NCBI RefSeq assembly: GCF_000422245.1
Contig: NZ_ATHI01000022.1
Span: forward strand, 1-64,000
Direction of reading: 5' to 3'
DNA: 64,000 nt
DNA from: Alkalidesulfovibrio alkalitolerans DSM 16529
GTDB lineage: Bacteria; Desulfobacterota; Desulfovibrionia; Desulfovibrionales; Desulfovibrionaceae
Each line of letters opens with the position of its first letter. Position 1 is the stretch's first letter. The notes under the pieces are model-generated. The model had not been told where the DNA came from and ran no database searches. It saw only the letters and a list, made by a program, of their open reading frames with translations. Below are positions 7,908-17,255 of this stretch, one piece after another. A program made the translations under genes and the position numbers.

Positions 7908-8243
7908 ATGACTCACGACACCTACAAGTACCGTTTTGACGAGTCGGTCCCGGCCCAGGAACTGGAAGACACTTTCATGCTGGCGATGCTGGCCGTCGAA
8001 AGCCTGCATGGCCGTTCCCGTGTGCGGATGGAGAGCCGGTTCAATCTGGACAAGGCCCGACGCACCTGCGTGATCGACGCCTCCACCGATGTCGGCAGCG
8101 ACCTCGCCCGCATTTTCACCGGCTTCGCCACCAAGGAATACGGCGAACGCTCGGTCCTGATCGAACGTACCCAGCCGTCGGGTTGCGCCTGTGCCTCCAA
8201 GCATCGCGCAGCGCCCGCCGCCGAAGCGGGGGTGGCGGTATGA
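7908..8243 (+). CDS. Small hypothetical protein, replication operon
   Basis: 111 aa; AGGAG lies 7 nt before the ATG. The compact alpha/beta-looking sequence (DTFMLAMLAVESLHGRSRVRMESRF ... RRTCVIDASTDVGSDLARIFTGFATKEYGE) has a Cys-rich end (GCACASKH). It is the first gene downstream of box 1, and its stop overlaps the start of the nuclease gene (ATGA). Function unknown. Proteins of this size and position usually accompany phage recombination/replication genes. Confidence 0.7.
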   Translation: MTHDTYKYRFDESVPAQELEDTFMLAMLAVESLHGRSRVRMESRFNLDKARRTCVIDASTDVGSDLARIFTGFATKEYGERSVLIERTQPSGCACASKHRAAPAAEAGVAV

Positions 8244-9256
8244 GCGAGCTGATGACCACCACCTATTCCATGTGGCGGCTGTTCCGCAACTGCCGCATGG
8301 CCTGCAAGTGGCGCTACATCGACGAGCTGGTGCCGCTCGAGCGCGACCCCAATCTGGCCTTCGGCTCGGTCATCCACGACTGCCTGGAGTGCTGGCACGG
8401 CGAGCGGAATCTGGCCAAGGTCCTCGACCACATCGACCGGACCTATCCGAACCGGGCGCAGGACGACCATCAACAGGCCGACTGGCATCTCGCCCGGGCC
8501 ATGATGAGCGCCTATGCGGAACACTACCCCGCTGAAGAGTTCGAGGTCGTCGCGCTCGAGAAAACCTTCGAAGGTCCCATCGTCAACCCGGCGACCGGGG
8601 CGACCTCGCGCAGTTTCATTCTCGCCGGGAAGGTAGACGGCATCGTCCGTCAGGATGGCCAGTATTTTCTGCTGGAACACAAAACCGCCGCGCAGATCGA
8701 CGCCAGCTATCTGGAGCGGCTGTGGACTGATTTCCAGATCATCCTCTACGCCTGGTACCTGGAGCAGACCCTCGGCATCACGGTCAGCGGCATCATCTAT
8801 AACGTCCTGGTCAAAGCCCGGCTGCGCCAGGGCAAGGGTGAAACCGAAGCTGAATACGAAGCCCGCCGAGACGAACTGATCGCCAAGTCGAAAACCGGCA
8901 AGAGCAGCGCCAAGCGCAAGTTGCCCGAGGACGACGACACCTTCCAGCAGCGGCTCCAGGAGAAGTACCTCGAGCCGGGCATGTTCCACCGCGAGGTGCT
9001 CTACATCTCCCGCGACCAGTTCGAGGAACTGCGGGCGGAGCTGTGGGAACTCTCCAAGGCCATGCTCGACGCCCGTCGGCGCGACACCTTCTACCGCAAC
9101 ACCAGCTACTGCTTCCAGTACGGAAGGCCCTGCGCCTACTTCCAGCTCTGCCGCTCGGGCGGCAACCCCAACGTCATCGAAAACCATTTCCAACGGATCG
9201 CCCCGCACGAAGAGCTGCGGGACGGAGCCGGTGAAGACGCCGCTCCGGTGTTTTGA
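8240..9256 (+). CDS. PD-(D/E)XK exonuclease with a predicted Fe-S cluster (Cas4/AddB/RecB-like)
   Basis: 338 aa. The nuclease motif is visible as Asp133 (GKVDGI) and Glu146-x-Lys148 (LLEHKT). Four cysteines in the Cas4/AddB arrangement are present: one near the N-terminus (Cys18 or Cys22) and Cys291, Cys298, Cys304 at the C-terminus, which would hold a 4Fe-4S cluster. It should degrade or resect DNA ends. It starts within the previous gene (ATGA) and is followed by a Sak4-like ATPase and a DUF669 protein, so it fits a phage recombination-replication cassette. CRISPR adaptation is unlikely, as no cas genes are nearby. Confidence 0.88.
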   Translation: MSELMTTTYSMWRLFRNCRMACKWRYIDELVPLERDPNLAFGSVIHDCLECWHGERNLAKVLDHIDRTYPNRAQDDHQQADWHLARAMMSAYAEHYPAEEFEVVALEKTFEGPIVNPATGATSRSFILAGKVDGIVRQDGQYFLLEHKTAAQIDASYLERLWTDFQIILYAWYLEQTLGITVSGIIYNVLVKARLRQGKGETEAEYEARRDELIAKSKTGKSSAKRKLPEDDDTFQQRLQEKYLEPGMFHREVLYISRDQFEELRAELWELSKAMLDARRRDTFYRNTSYCFQYGRPCAYFQLCRSGGNPNVIENHFQRIAPHEELRDGAGEDAAPVF

Positions 9257-9282
9257 AATCCCAACCATAAGGAGACGAAGCC

Positions 9283-10053
9283 ATGCTTCCCAAGACCAAA
9301 AGCAAACCCAAACACACGCTCTCGGACCTCACCGCTCTGGTGTACGGCCCGAGCAAGATCGGCAAGAGCACCTGGTGCTCCAAGGCCGATGACGCACTGT
9401 TCCTGGCGACCGAGCCGGGCCTGAACGCCCTGGAGGTGTTTCAGACCCCGATCACCTGCTGGGACGATCTTCTGCAGGCCTGCGCGGAAATCGCCGAGGG
9501 CAAGCACGAGTTCAAGACCATCGTCGTCGACACGATGGATAACGCCTACAAGATGTGCTCGGACTACGTCTGCAAGAAATTCAAGATCGAGCACGAGTCC
9601 GACCTGGGCTACGGCAAGGGCTACGCGCTGATCAACAACGAGTTCCAGCGCGTCATCAACAAACTCGCCTTCCTGCCCTATGGGTTGATCCTGATCTCCC
9701 ACTCCCAGGAACGGGACATCGAGACCCGGACCGGCAAACACACCCGCATCGTGCCGACGCTGCCGGAAAAGGCGCGGAAGCTGGTTACCGGGCTGGTGGA
9801 CCTGATTCTGTTCTGCGATCTGGACATGAAAACCGGCGAGGACGGCAAGCCGGTCTGGCAGCGCGTGATGCGCACCAAGCCCAGTCCCAACTACGACGCC
9901 GGTGACCGCACCGGCCGACTCCCCGAAGTCATCCCCCTCGATTTTTCGAGCTTCATGAAAGCGTTCAACAACACGGCAGCCGGAGCTGCGGCGAGTGCCG
10001 CCCGGCCGAAGCCGGAGCCGACCGCGAGTGCGGCGGCGAAACCCCAACAGTAA
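9283..10053 (+). CDS. Sak4-like / phage nucleotide-binding RecA-fold ATPase
   Basis: 256 aa. Walker A is at residues 22-30 (GPSKIGKST) and Walker B near 80-88 (KTIVVDTMDN), followed by a RecA-type core (LILISHSQERDIETRTGKH). This family acts in phage single-strand annealing recombination, usually with a single-strand binding partner. The DUF669 gene follows 12 bp downstream and probably encodes that partner. The last 25 residues are Ala/Pro-rich and likely disordered. AAGGAG lies 8 nt before the ATG. Confidence 0.87.
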   Translation: MLPKTKSKPKHTLSDLTALVYGPSKIGKSTWCSKADDALFLATEPGLNALEVFQTPITCWDDLLQACAEIAEGKHEFKTIVVDTMDNAYKMCSDYVCKKFKIEHESDLGYGKGYALINNEFQRVINKLAFLPYGLILISHSQERDIETRTGKHTRIVPTLPEKARKLVTGLVDLILFCDLDMKTGEDGKPVWQRVMRTKPSPNYDAGDRTGRLPEVIPLDFSSFMKAFNNTAAGAAASAARPKPEPTASAAAKPQQ

Positions 10054-10065
10054 GGAGATCCGACC

Positions 10066-10539
10066 ATGGAACACTACGAAAACCAATCCAGCAGCAACCT
10101 CGACCTGGCGCAGTTCGACGACGCCTTTGAAACCGCCGAAGTCGAGGAACGCGAGTTCGAGGCCGTCCCCGACGGCAAGTACCAGGTCAACGTCGACCGG
10201 GTCGAACTGACCCGCGCCCAGACCTCGGGCAATCCCATGCTCAAGTGGACTCTGCGCATTCTCGCGCCGACCCACAAGGGTCGTCTGCTCTGGCGCAACA
10301 ACGTCATGGCCAGCAACGAGAACATCAAGTGGCTCAAGCAGGACCTCTACACCTGCGGGCTGCAGCTTCAGAAGCTCTCCGACCTGCCGGGCCACCTCGA
10401 GCAGCTTCTCAACATCAAGCTGGAGGTGACCAAGCGCACTCGCGGTGAAAACGAGAACATCTACTTCAACCGTCGCATTGTCATGGCCGACGATGCCGGG
10501 GCTCCCGGCGCGGCGATGGACGACATGATCCCGTTCTGA
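10066..10539 (+). CDS. DUF669 family protein, probable single-strand DNA-binding partner
   Basis: 157 aa. The core (EFEAVPDGKYQVNVDRVELTRAQTSGNPMLKWTLRI) is the characteristic start of DUF669, an OB-like fold. The acidic C-terminus (DDAGAPGAAMDDMIPF) with a terminal Phe resembles the protein-docking tail of SSB proteins. DUF669 genes typically sit beside Sak4/RecT-type genes in phages, as here. Its stop overlaps the next start (TGATG). Confidence 0.85.
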   Translation: MEHYENQSSSNLDLAQFDDAFETAEVEEREFEAVPDGKYQVNVDRVELTRAQTSGNPMLKWTLRILAPTHKGRLLWRNNVMASNENIKWLKQDLYTCGLQLQKLSDLPGHLEQLLNIKLEVTKRTRGENENIYFNRRIVMADDAGAPGAAMDDMIPF

Positions 10540-11021
10540 TGATGGACCGGATTACCGTTGTCGTCGACACCCGCGAACAGGAGCCTTACAGCTTCGATAC
10601 AGACAAGGTTTCGGCGGTTCGCAAGGCGCTGCCCGCCGGTGATTACTCGCTGGTTGGCCTCGAGGAACGGTTGGCGGTGGAGCGTAAATCCCTGACGGAT
10701 TTCGTCTCCACCGTCATCCGGGGGCGGAAGCGGTTCCACCGCGAACTGGAAAAACTCTCTGCCTACGAATCCGCCTGCGTGGTTGTCGAGTGCAACTTTC
10801 GCGATCTGGTCGATGGCCGCTACCGCAGCGATGCCCATCCGCACGCGCTGATCGGAACGGTCGCCTCCATCGTCGTCGACTTCGGTGTCCCCGTCTACTT
10901 CTGCTCGGACCGGCAGGCCGCCTGCCGTTTTGTCGAGGAGTACCTGACACGTTTTCACCGGAGGATCGCGAGATGCCAAAAAGAAATGAGAGTAACCCGG
11001 CGCGACTCCGGGGAAGAATAG
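10539..11021 (+). CDS. ERCC4 (XPF/Mus81-type) nuclease domain protein
   Basis: 160 aa, essentially a stand-alone ERCC4 domain. VVVDTREQEPYSF opens it, GDYSLVGLEERLAVERKSLTDF holds the VERK signature with its catalytic acidic residues, and IRGRKRFHRELEKL follows. Such nucleases cut branched DNA such as flaps and forks. Both ATG codons at 10539 and 10542 are usable; the first overlaps the preceding stop. It lacks a tandem HhH tail, so it may act as a dimer or with the helicase, whose gene overlaps it by 49 nt in another frame. Confidence 0.88.
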   Translation: MMDRITVVVDTREQEPYSFDTDKVSAVRKALPAGDYSLVGLEERLAVERKSLTDFVSTVIRGRKRFHRELEKLSAYESACVVVECNFRDLVDGRYRSDAHPHALIGTVASIVVDFGVPVYFCSDRQAACRFVEEYLTRFHRRIARCQKEMRVTRRDSGEE

Positions 11022-13201
11022 AGCGCGTTTACTATGCCGGACCCAAGTTCTCCGCAGGCCGACTGCTCACCCCGGCCGGTGAGGAAGTCCAGTTCGCGGG
11101 CAATTTGTTCGCCCGGGAAAATCAGCCTGTGGTCCTGCTCGGGTCGTGGTCCACCCATCCCAAATACGGCCGTCAGTTCAAGGTCGACGGGATGGAGCAC
11201 GACCTCGAACTCGATCCGGAAGGGCTGATCCACTATCTGGCCAACCATCCGGAGATCAAGGGCATTGGTCCGGCCAAGGCCAGATTGATCGTCGAGAGTT
11301 TCGGCGACGCCTTTGAAGAAACCCTTTTGAGTGACCCTGAGCGCATCGCCCTCAAAGCCCGGCTGCCCCTGGATGCAGCCAAGCGGCTGCATGACGAATG
11401 GTTGAAGAACCGCAGCGTCAACACCGTCATGGCCTGGCTTTCGGCATTCGGCCTGACCCATCATCAGGTCACCACCCTGGTCGAAAGACTCGGCGGCAAT
11501 TGCCTCGATATTCTGAAAGAAGACCCGTACATCCTCATTCGGGAGATCCGGGGATTCGGCTTCAAGAAGGTCGACAAGATCGCCCGCAAGCTGGGAACCC
11601 CAAAGGACCACGTTCCCCGTATCCGGGCCGGTCTGCTGTTTTGCGTCCGTGATGCCCTGGACAATGGCCACTGCTGGATCGAATACGAGGATCTGGTGGA
11701 TCAGGCCAATCTGCTGCTGGTCATGGATGCCCTGGACAGCCGGGTCCGCATCGAGAGCGCCCTCGACGCTCTCATCGAAGAACAGGCGCTTTCCTGCGAT
11801 TCCCACGGTGGACGTTTCGTGGTCGCTCTGCCGGAGATCGTCCGCATGGAGCGGGAGCTGGCCTTGTTGTTCGGCCAGGCCGAAACACCGAATCCTCATT
11901 TCCAGTCCGTCAAGAAACTCGATGCCCTGATTCGGCGCTGCGCATCAACGCTGAACGAGAAGCAGCTCGACGCGGTCCGCTCGGCCCTCCAATACAGCAT
12001 CAGCCTGATTTCGGGTGGAGCCGGTTCGGGGAAGAGCTACACCATTTCAGTCATCAACACCATCTGCGAGGAGAGCGATCTGGAGGTCGTGCTCGCCGCG
12101 CCGACCGGCAAGGCCGCCAAACGCCTGGAGGAAGTCAGCGGCCGTAGCGGCACCACCATCCACCGCCTGCTCGGCTATGACGGCAAGGGTTTCTCGCGCA
12201 GCAAGGAGAACCCCATCGATGCCGACGTCCTGGTGGTCGACGAGTTTTCGATGGTCGACGTGCCGCTGGCCTGGCACCTGTTCGAGGCGGTCGATTTGTC
12301 GCGGACCACGGTGCTGCTGGTCGGGGACCACAACCAGCTTCCGCCGGTGGGACCCGGAAACATCCTGCGCGATCTGATCCAGACACGCGCCATCCCCACG
12401 GTCATCCTCGACAAGGTCGTGCGCCAGGCTGGCGTCCTCAAGGAGAACTGCACCGCCGTTCTCAAGGGCGAGGTGCGCAAGACCAGCGAGGCGTCGGTGG
12501 CCGGATGCCGGGATTGGTACCTGGTGGATCAGTTCACAGATCCGATGGCTGCACGCTCGTTCCTGCTGGAGCTGTTTCAGGAGCGGCTCGACGCCCTGGG
12601 TTTCGACATCATCAAGGACGTGCAGGTGCTGACGCCGACCCACAAGGGGCCGCTCGGCACCAAGGAACTGAACGAGGAGCTGCAGCGGCTCATCCAGCGC
12701 AAGCTCTGGAACACCGAGGTGCCGCCGGTCGCCATGGGCCGCCGCGCCCCGTTTCTCAAGCACGACAAGGTCATCCAGACCCGGAACAACTACGACCTGA
12801 ACGTGATGAACGGTGCCATCGGCTATGTGGTCGATGTCCTCGCGAACGGCACCCTGGTCATCGACTTCGACGGCATGCCCGTGGAGATGGAAAAGGGTTC
12901 GCCCGACCTTCAGGACCTGCAGCTCGCCTATGCGCTCACCATCCACAAAACCCAGGGGTCCGAATTCCCCTGCGCCGTGGTGGTGGTCCACAAGGCGCAT
13001 TCCTTCATGCACCACCGTAATCTGCTCTACACCGGGGTGACCCGCGCCCGGCGCACCGCCATTGTCCTGGGCGACCATTGGGGCATCCAGAATTGCGCCA
13101 AGCGTTGCCAGGTGGATGACCGTCGGACCTTTCTGCCCCTGTTTCTGGACGCCGCCCAGCACGCGGAGGCCGATTTCGCCCGTGTCGCGGAGGCCGAATG
13201 A
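10973..13201 (+). CDS. RecD2-like superfamily 1 DNA helicase
   Basis: 742 aa from the ATG at 10973 (GGAGG 8 nt upstream). An N-terminal OB-like domain (residues 5-75) is followed by HhH-rich helices (HPEIKGIGPAKARLIVESFG, then IREIRGFGFKKVDKIA), as in RecD2/TraA-type helicases. Walker A is near residue 350 (GGAGSGKSY), Walker B near 420 (VVDEFSM), motif III is GDHNQLPPVG, and the C-terminal motifs include ALTIHKTQGSEF and YTGVTRAR. It should unwind DNA 5'-3' and is expected to work with the nucleases of this operon. The start lies inside the ERCC4 gene and the stop overlaps the primase start. Confidence 0.92.
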   Translation: MPKRNESNPARLRGRIERVYYAGPKFSAGRLLTPAGEEVQFAGNLFARENQPVVLLGSWSTHPKYGRQFKVDGMEHDLELDPEGLIHYLANHPEIKGIGPAKARLIVESFGDAFEETLLSDPERIALKARLPLDAAKRLHDEWLKNRSVNTVMAWLSAFGLTHHQVTTLVERLGGNCLDILKEDPYILIREIRGFGFKKVDKIARKLGTPKDHVPRIRAGLLFCVRDALDNGHCWIEYEDLVDQANLLLVMDALDSRVRIESALDALIEEQALSCDSHGGRFVVALPEIVRMERELALLFGQAETPNPHFQSVKKLDALIRRCASTLNEKQLDAVRSALQYSISLISGGAGSGKSYTISVINTICEESDLEVVLAAPTGKAAKRLEEVSGRSGTTIHRLLGYDGKGFSRSKENPIDADVLVVDEFSMVDVPLAWHLFEAVDLSRTTVLLVGDHNQLPPVGPGNILRDLIQTRAIPTVILDKVVRQAGVLKENCTAVLKGEVRKTSEASVAGCRDWYLVDQFTDPMAARSFLLELFQERLDALGFDIIKDVQVLTPTHKGPLGTKELNEELQRLIQRKLWNTEVPPVAMGRRAPFLKHDKVIQTRNNYDLNVMNGAIGYVVDVLANGTLVIDFDGMPVEMEKGSPDLQDLQLAYALTIHKTQGSEFPCAVVVVHKAHSFMHHRNLLYTGVTRARRTAIVLGDHWGIQNCAKRCQVDDRRTFLPLFLDAAQHAEADFARVAEAE

Positions 13202-16200
13202 GTATGGGCGGAACGGATAACGTCAGGGAGTATTACCGGCACGTCACCGAGATGGACATCGGTGACGTGGCCCGGGAACTCCTGCCGGGACGGATCACCC
13301 AGGAGACCGGCCAGCGCTTGATGTGCGACTGCCCCAACCATCAGAGCCAGTCGCGTCTGTCGCTGCACGTGATGCTCGACAAGCAGGGCTGGTACTGCTT
13401 CGGCTGCGGAGTCGGCGGTGATGTGCTGCAGCTCGTTGAGTTCATTCAGACGGGCTCGGTCACCGCCGGGCAATCCGGTCCGATGCCGGACAGCCACCGT
13501 CAGGCCCGGGACTATCTCGCCAAGAAGGCGGGCTTGCCGCCGCTGTCGCGCTATGGCCTCAGCCAGGAGCGTCTCGCCCAGACGGAGGCCGACCGCGCCT
13601 TCGAACTGCGGGTCAAGGACGCGCTGACCTCGCTGGCCAGGCTTTACCACGCCAGACTCAAAGAGTCGCCGGAGGTCCTCGACTGGCTGAAATCCAAATA
13701 CGCCCTGAGCGAGGAGACCATCGACGATCTCCTGATCGGCTACGCGGACAACGCGTCCGGCGCGGTCGCCCAACTGACCGGGGGTGAGGACGGTTTCTCC
13801 AAGCGGGAGCTCGCCGCCACCGGCGCTTTCCGTCCCACCAGCCAGGACGGCCTGACGCCATTTTTCGAGCGCCGCATCGTCTTTCCCTACTGGAGCCGTG
13901 GCCGGGTGGTGTTCATGATCGGCCGCAAGACGCCGTGGACCCCGGACGTTGGCTGGGAGCAAGGGAAATACAAGAAACTGCCGGTTCACGACGAACACCA
14001 ACGGCCTTACGTCGCCGACTTCATCAACAACGCGCTGCTGTTCAACGAGGACTGCCTGCTGGCGAGGCCCGGCAAGGTGATCATCACCGAGGGGGTGACC
14101 GATTGCTTGGCGCTGATGCAACTGGGCCTGCCCACCGTATCGCCGGTCACCGTCCGCATCCGGGCCGCCGATTGGGAGCGCCTGATCCCCAAACTGCGCG
14201 GCGTCGAAACCGTCTACATCTGCCAGGACAACGAACTCTCCCAGGCCGGTCTCAAAGGGGCGCTGCAAACCGCTCGTACCCTGGCCGAACACAAGATCGA
14301 CACCCGCCTGGTGACGCTGCCTTTGTCGGAAACACAGATCTCGGCCCGGCAGGAGCTGACCGAACGCTTCGGCCTGACGGCGAGCGTGGGGCCGAAGGAG
14401 CTGGCCAAGCTACTGGCGGGACGTCCCGCCGAGGAAATCCAGGCGGCCGAGGCGCTTCTCGCCATCGCCAAGATCGACGTCAACGATTACATTGCCGCCG
14501 GGCATACCCTGGAGGATTTCGAACGCCTGCTCGCCGAGGCCAGCACGCCCATCGAGTTCGGCGTGCGCTCGCTGCCCGAGGGCGCTGAAGAGGAAGAACG
14601 CAACCGCCTGCTCGAACCTATCCTGGGGGAGATTTCCGAGCAGTCTCCGCTGGAACAGGCCCGTCTGCTGAAGCTGGTGCAGGAGCGCATCGGCGGTGGT
14701 GTTTCGATGGCCACCCTCAAAGAGCAGATCCGCGCCATCCAGAAGGACCGTAAAGTCGAGTTCCGCAACGAAAAGAAGAAGGCCAAGCGGATGTCCGGCG
14801 CGATGCCCGGATCGTGCCGCGCCCGGGTCGACGAGGTGCTGATCGACACGGAACTGGAGAACGGTGCTCCCGACTACACCCTGGCCGCCGAGGCTGCCTA
14901 CGACTGGTTCAACGCCAACGGTGCCCAGTTCTTTCACACCCTGCAGGGCGAGCCGTTCATGTATTTCGACAACGCCATCTACTGGATGGATTCACCGGAC
15001 CGGGGCCGCAAGCGCCATTACGCGGCCATGCTCTACAAGCACACGGGTATGGTGCCGACCACGGGCGGCGGACGGACATTTTTCGAGGTGCTGCCCAGCC
15101 TGGCCATGATCCGTGGCCAGGTGCGCGACCATTTTTCCTGGCTGCACACCGATGTGGCCTCCTACACCGTCTATTTCAACCTGAACAATCCGGAGCACGA
15201 GATCGCCAAGATCACCCCGGACGAGATTCAGATCATGAAGAACGGCGGCAACGAGGACGGCATCATCCTGGACGGCTCGCGCAAGATGAAGCCGCTGAAA
15301 TTCCTGCCCGACGCCGACCTCGAAGAGGCGGACCGGCTCCTGGTCGATCTGCTGGTGGGCAATATGACCTGTCCGCAGGGGGATCGATTTCTCATCCTTT
15401 CCTGGCTCTCCTGTTTCCTGCTGATCGACTTCGCCGGGACGCGGCCCATGACCCGCTTCGAGGGTTCGGCCGGATCGGGCAAGACCACCGCCAGCAAGAT
15501 CACGTCGACGCTGCTTTACGGCGAGCCCCAGCACAAGAAAGCCACCGACGCGGCGAACTACACCGATGGCTCGCAGAACCCGCTCATCGTCCTCGACAAC
15601 ATCGAGGTCAAGCAGATGACCGAGGATCTGACCACCTTCATGCTGACCAGCATCACCGGCATCGCCAAGGAGAAACGCAAGAGCGGCACAGACAGCGAGA
15701 CCATCACCGAGCGGACCAAATGCCTGCTGAACACCACCGGCATCGAGCCGCTGTGCGGGGAGCTTTCGGAGATACTGTCGAGGTCCTTCGTCATCAACTT
15801 CGACCTCGCCAACCAGGCCAGCGACTGCTTTCTGGAATCGGAGGTCATCTCCGCCATCCAGCAGAACCGGGATCTGATCATCTCGGCCATCATGAAGCGG
15901 ACCAGCCATGTGCTGGCGATGATCCGGGACGGAGCCCAGAAACAGGTCATGCGCCTGCTGCACCGAACCATGCCGACCCATGGCAAGCGCCGGTGCAACG
16001 ATTATCTGAGCCTGATGTACCTGATGATGCTGGCCGGGTCCGAGGAACACGAAGTGACCACCGGACTCGAGGAGCTGAGCCCGCTGTTCATCGAGCAGAT
16101 TCATTCCATCAACGACACCAGTCAGGAGATGGCGCGGGAGTCGAACCCCATTGCCACGGCGCTGGCGTCGCTTTTCCATGCCTACCGGAACGCGGTGGAG

Positions 16201-16512
16201 CTGGACGAGAAGGCCCGCTACGGCGAGGACGACCGGGCAAACCACGTAGTGGGGTTCATCGAACGCTACCAGGTGAGGTTCGAGAACGAGAACACCATGG
16301 AGCCAGTGTCAGCGGGACGGCTGCTCGCGGCGCTGCGCAGGGTCGGCCGGGAATTCAACCTCGAGTTCGAATACAAGAAGCCCGCCCAGCTCGGTCGGCG
16401 CATCAGCAACGACCTGGACGTCATCCGGGACGCCGGTTTCGACATCGACCGGCAGCGCAACGCCCACACCAAGAACTTCGAGTATTGGATCAGCGCGAAC
16501 AGGGGGAAATGA
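13198..16512 (+). CDS. Primase-helicase: CHC2 zinc finger, TOPRIM and ATPase domains
   Basis: 1104 aa. The CHC2-type zinc finger (CDCPNH ... WYCFGCGVGGDV, about residues 43-72) is followed by a TOPRIM core (VIITEGVTDCLALMQLGLP, about 294-320) and a long linker. A C-terminal ATPase has Walker A GSAGSGKTT near residue 757 and LIVLDNIE as a probable Walker B. It should synthesise primers and drive fork unwinding at the phage origin, and is the main replication protein here. The start overlaps the helicase stop (ATGA). The gene ends 15 bp before the convergent toxin gene. Confidence 0.88.
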   Translation: MSMGGTDNVREYYRHVTEMDIGDVARELLPGRITQETGQRLMCDCPNHQSQSRLSLHVMLDKQGWYCFGCGVGGDVLQLVEFIQTGSVTAGQSGPMPDSHRQARDYLAKKAGLPPLSRYGLSQERLAQTEADRAFELRVKDALTSLARLYHARLKESPEVLDWLKSKYALSEETIDDLLIGYADNASGAVAQLTGGEDGFSKRELAATGAFRPTSQDGLTPFFERRIVFPYWSRGRVVFMIGRKTPWTPDVGWEQGKYKKLPVHDEHQRPYVADFINNALLFNEDCLLARPGKVIITEGVTDCLALMQLGLPTVSPVTVRIRAADWERLIPKLRGVETVYICQDNELSQAGLKGALQTARTLAEHKIDTRLVTLPLSETQISARQELTERFGLTASVGPKELAKLLAGRPAEEIQAAEALLAIAKIDVNDYIAAGHTLEDFERLLAEASTPIEFGVRSLPEGAEEEERNRLLEPILGEISEQSPLEQARLLKLVQERIGGGVSMATLKEQIRAIQKDRKVEFRNEKKKAKRMSGAMPGSCRARVDEVLIDTELENGAPDYTLAAEAAYDWFNANGAQFFHTLQGEPFMYFDNAIYWMDSPDRGRKRHYAAMLYKHTGMVPTTGGGRTFFEVLPSLAMIRGQVRDHFSWLHTDVASYTVYFNLNNPEHEIAKITPDEIQIMKNGGNEDGIILDGSRKMKPLKFLPDADLEEADRLLVDLLVGNMTCPQGDRFLILSWLSCFLLIDFAGTRPMTRFEGSAGSGKTTASKITSTLLYGEPQHKKATDAANYTDGSQNPLIVLDNIEVKQMTEDLTTFMLTSITGIAKEKRKSGTDSETITERTKCLLNTTGIEPLCGELSEILSRSFVINFDLANQASDCFLESEVISAIQQNRDLIISAIMKRTSHVLAMIRDGAQKQVMRLLHRTMPTHGKRRCNDYLSLMYLMMLAGSEEHEVTTGLEELSPLFIEQIHSINDTSQEMARESNPIATALASLFHAYRNAVELDEKARYGEDDRANHVVGFIERYQVRFENENTMEPVSAGRLLAALRRVGREFNLEFEYKKPAQLGRRISNDLDVIRDAGFDIDRQRNAHTKNFEYWISANRGK

Positions 16513-16527
16513 AGGAGAACTGGAGAG

Positions 16528-16854
16528 TTATGCCTGTAATAGACGACGTTGCAGCAAGGTCTGCATATCACGGCGGCCGTCGGCAATCACCATGACATAA
16601 ACATTTTCGGCCATGACGCGATAGATGATGCGGTAGGGTTTGAAAAATATCTCACGGTACTCGCGAAGCCCTATGGCCAGCAGTTCTTTTGGATAGGCTC
16701 CTCGCTCCGGGTTCTCGGAGAGGCTCGAAAAGGCCTTCTCTATTTCATCGAGAACGTAATCCGCTTTTCCCGGCGCGTCGTGGGATGCAATGTAGTCGTA
16801 CAACTCCTCCAAATCCCGCGACGCATCATCGGTCAGAAATATCTGGAAGGTCAT
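16528..16854 (-). CDS. RelE/ParE-family toxin
   Basis: 108 aa, typical ParE length. It begins FQIFLTDDASRDLEELYDYIAS, carries NPERG near residue 53, and has REIFFKPYRIIYRV leading to VYVMVIADGRRD, the conserved ParE/RelE core. ParE toxins poison gyrase; RelE toxins cut mRNA. The sequence looks closer to ParE, but I would not choose firmly. The start overlaps the antitoxin stop (TGATG). The pair faces the replication operon and probably stabilises the element. Confidence 0.88.
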   Translation of the reverse strand: MTFQIFLTDDASRDLEELYDYIASHDAPGKADYVLDEIEKAFSSLSENPERGAYPKELLAIGLREYREIFFKPYRIIYRVMAENVYVMVIADGRRDMQTLLQRRLLQA

Positions 16855-17129
16855 CAGCGACTCTTGCTCCGGTCGCGAAGCCGCTGGATGACATCACCGG
16901 CGGGCTGGACTTTGCCTTCCTCGATCTGACGCGAGCCGAGCGCGAGGATCTTCAGAAGGGCCATGGTCTCCTGGGTCTGCTCATAGCTTTCGATGTCCTG
17001 CATCACGACCTTGGCTTCGCCATTCTGAGTGATGACCAGGGGTTCACCTTGCCCGGACATGTTGCGCACGATTTCTGCGGCATGGGCTTTCAGGTAACTG
17101 ATCGGTTTGATTTGGCTCGATAGCTTCAT
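16854..17129 (-). CDS. Phd/YefM-family antitoxin
   Basis: 91 aa from the ATG at 17129, which has GGAGG 6 nt upstream. The N-terminal fold-and-bind region (IKPISYLKAHAAEIVRNMSGQGEPLVITQNGEAKVVMQDI) is the classic Phd/YefM DNA-binding domain. The Lys/Arg-rich C-terminus should wrap the toxin. It likely represses its own promoter, as is usual for the family. Confidence 0.9.
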   Translation of the reverse strand: MKLSSQIKPISYLKAHAAEIVRNMSGQGEPLVITQNGEAKVVMQDIESYEQTQETMALLKILALGSRQIEEGKVQPAGDVIQRLRDRSKSR

Positions 17130-17153
17130 ATCCATCCTCCTTTGTATGACCAA

Positions 17154-17182
17154 ATATAGTCCGAAAACAGGTCAACTGTCAA
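17154..17182 (-). promoter_or_regulatory. Toxin-antitoxin promoter
   Basis: On the minus strand TTGACA (plus 17177-17182) and CTATAT (plus 17154-17159) are 17 bp apart, 25 bp before the antitoxin start. The fit to a host sigma-70 promoter is good and contrasts with the phage box elements. Confidence 0.7.
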
Positions 17183-17255
17183 TCTGAAACGCTCCGAGTC
17201 GCCACCGTGGTGGCTTGGAAAATCATCCAGGACGCTCTCGGGCGTCCTTTTCTTT

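Noticed and set aside
8240-9256. Cas4 of a CRISPR system
   Set aside because: The protein has the shared nuclease/Fe-S architecture but sits in a phage recombination cassette without cas1, cas2 or an array.
14992-16245. Long minus-strand frame inside the primase-helicase gene
   Set aside because: Antisense shadow in a high-GC gene; no start signal and no domain.
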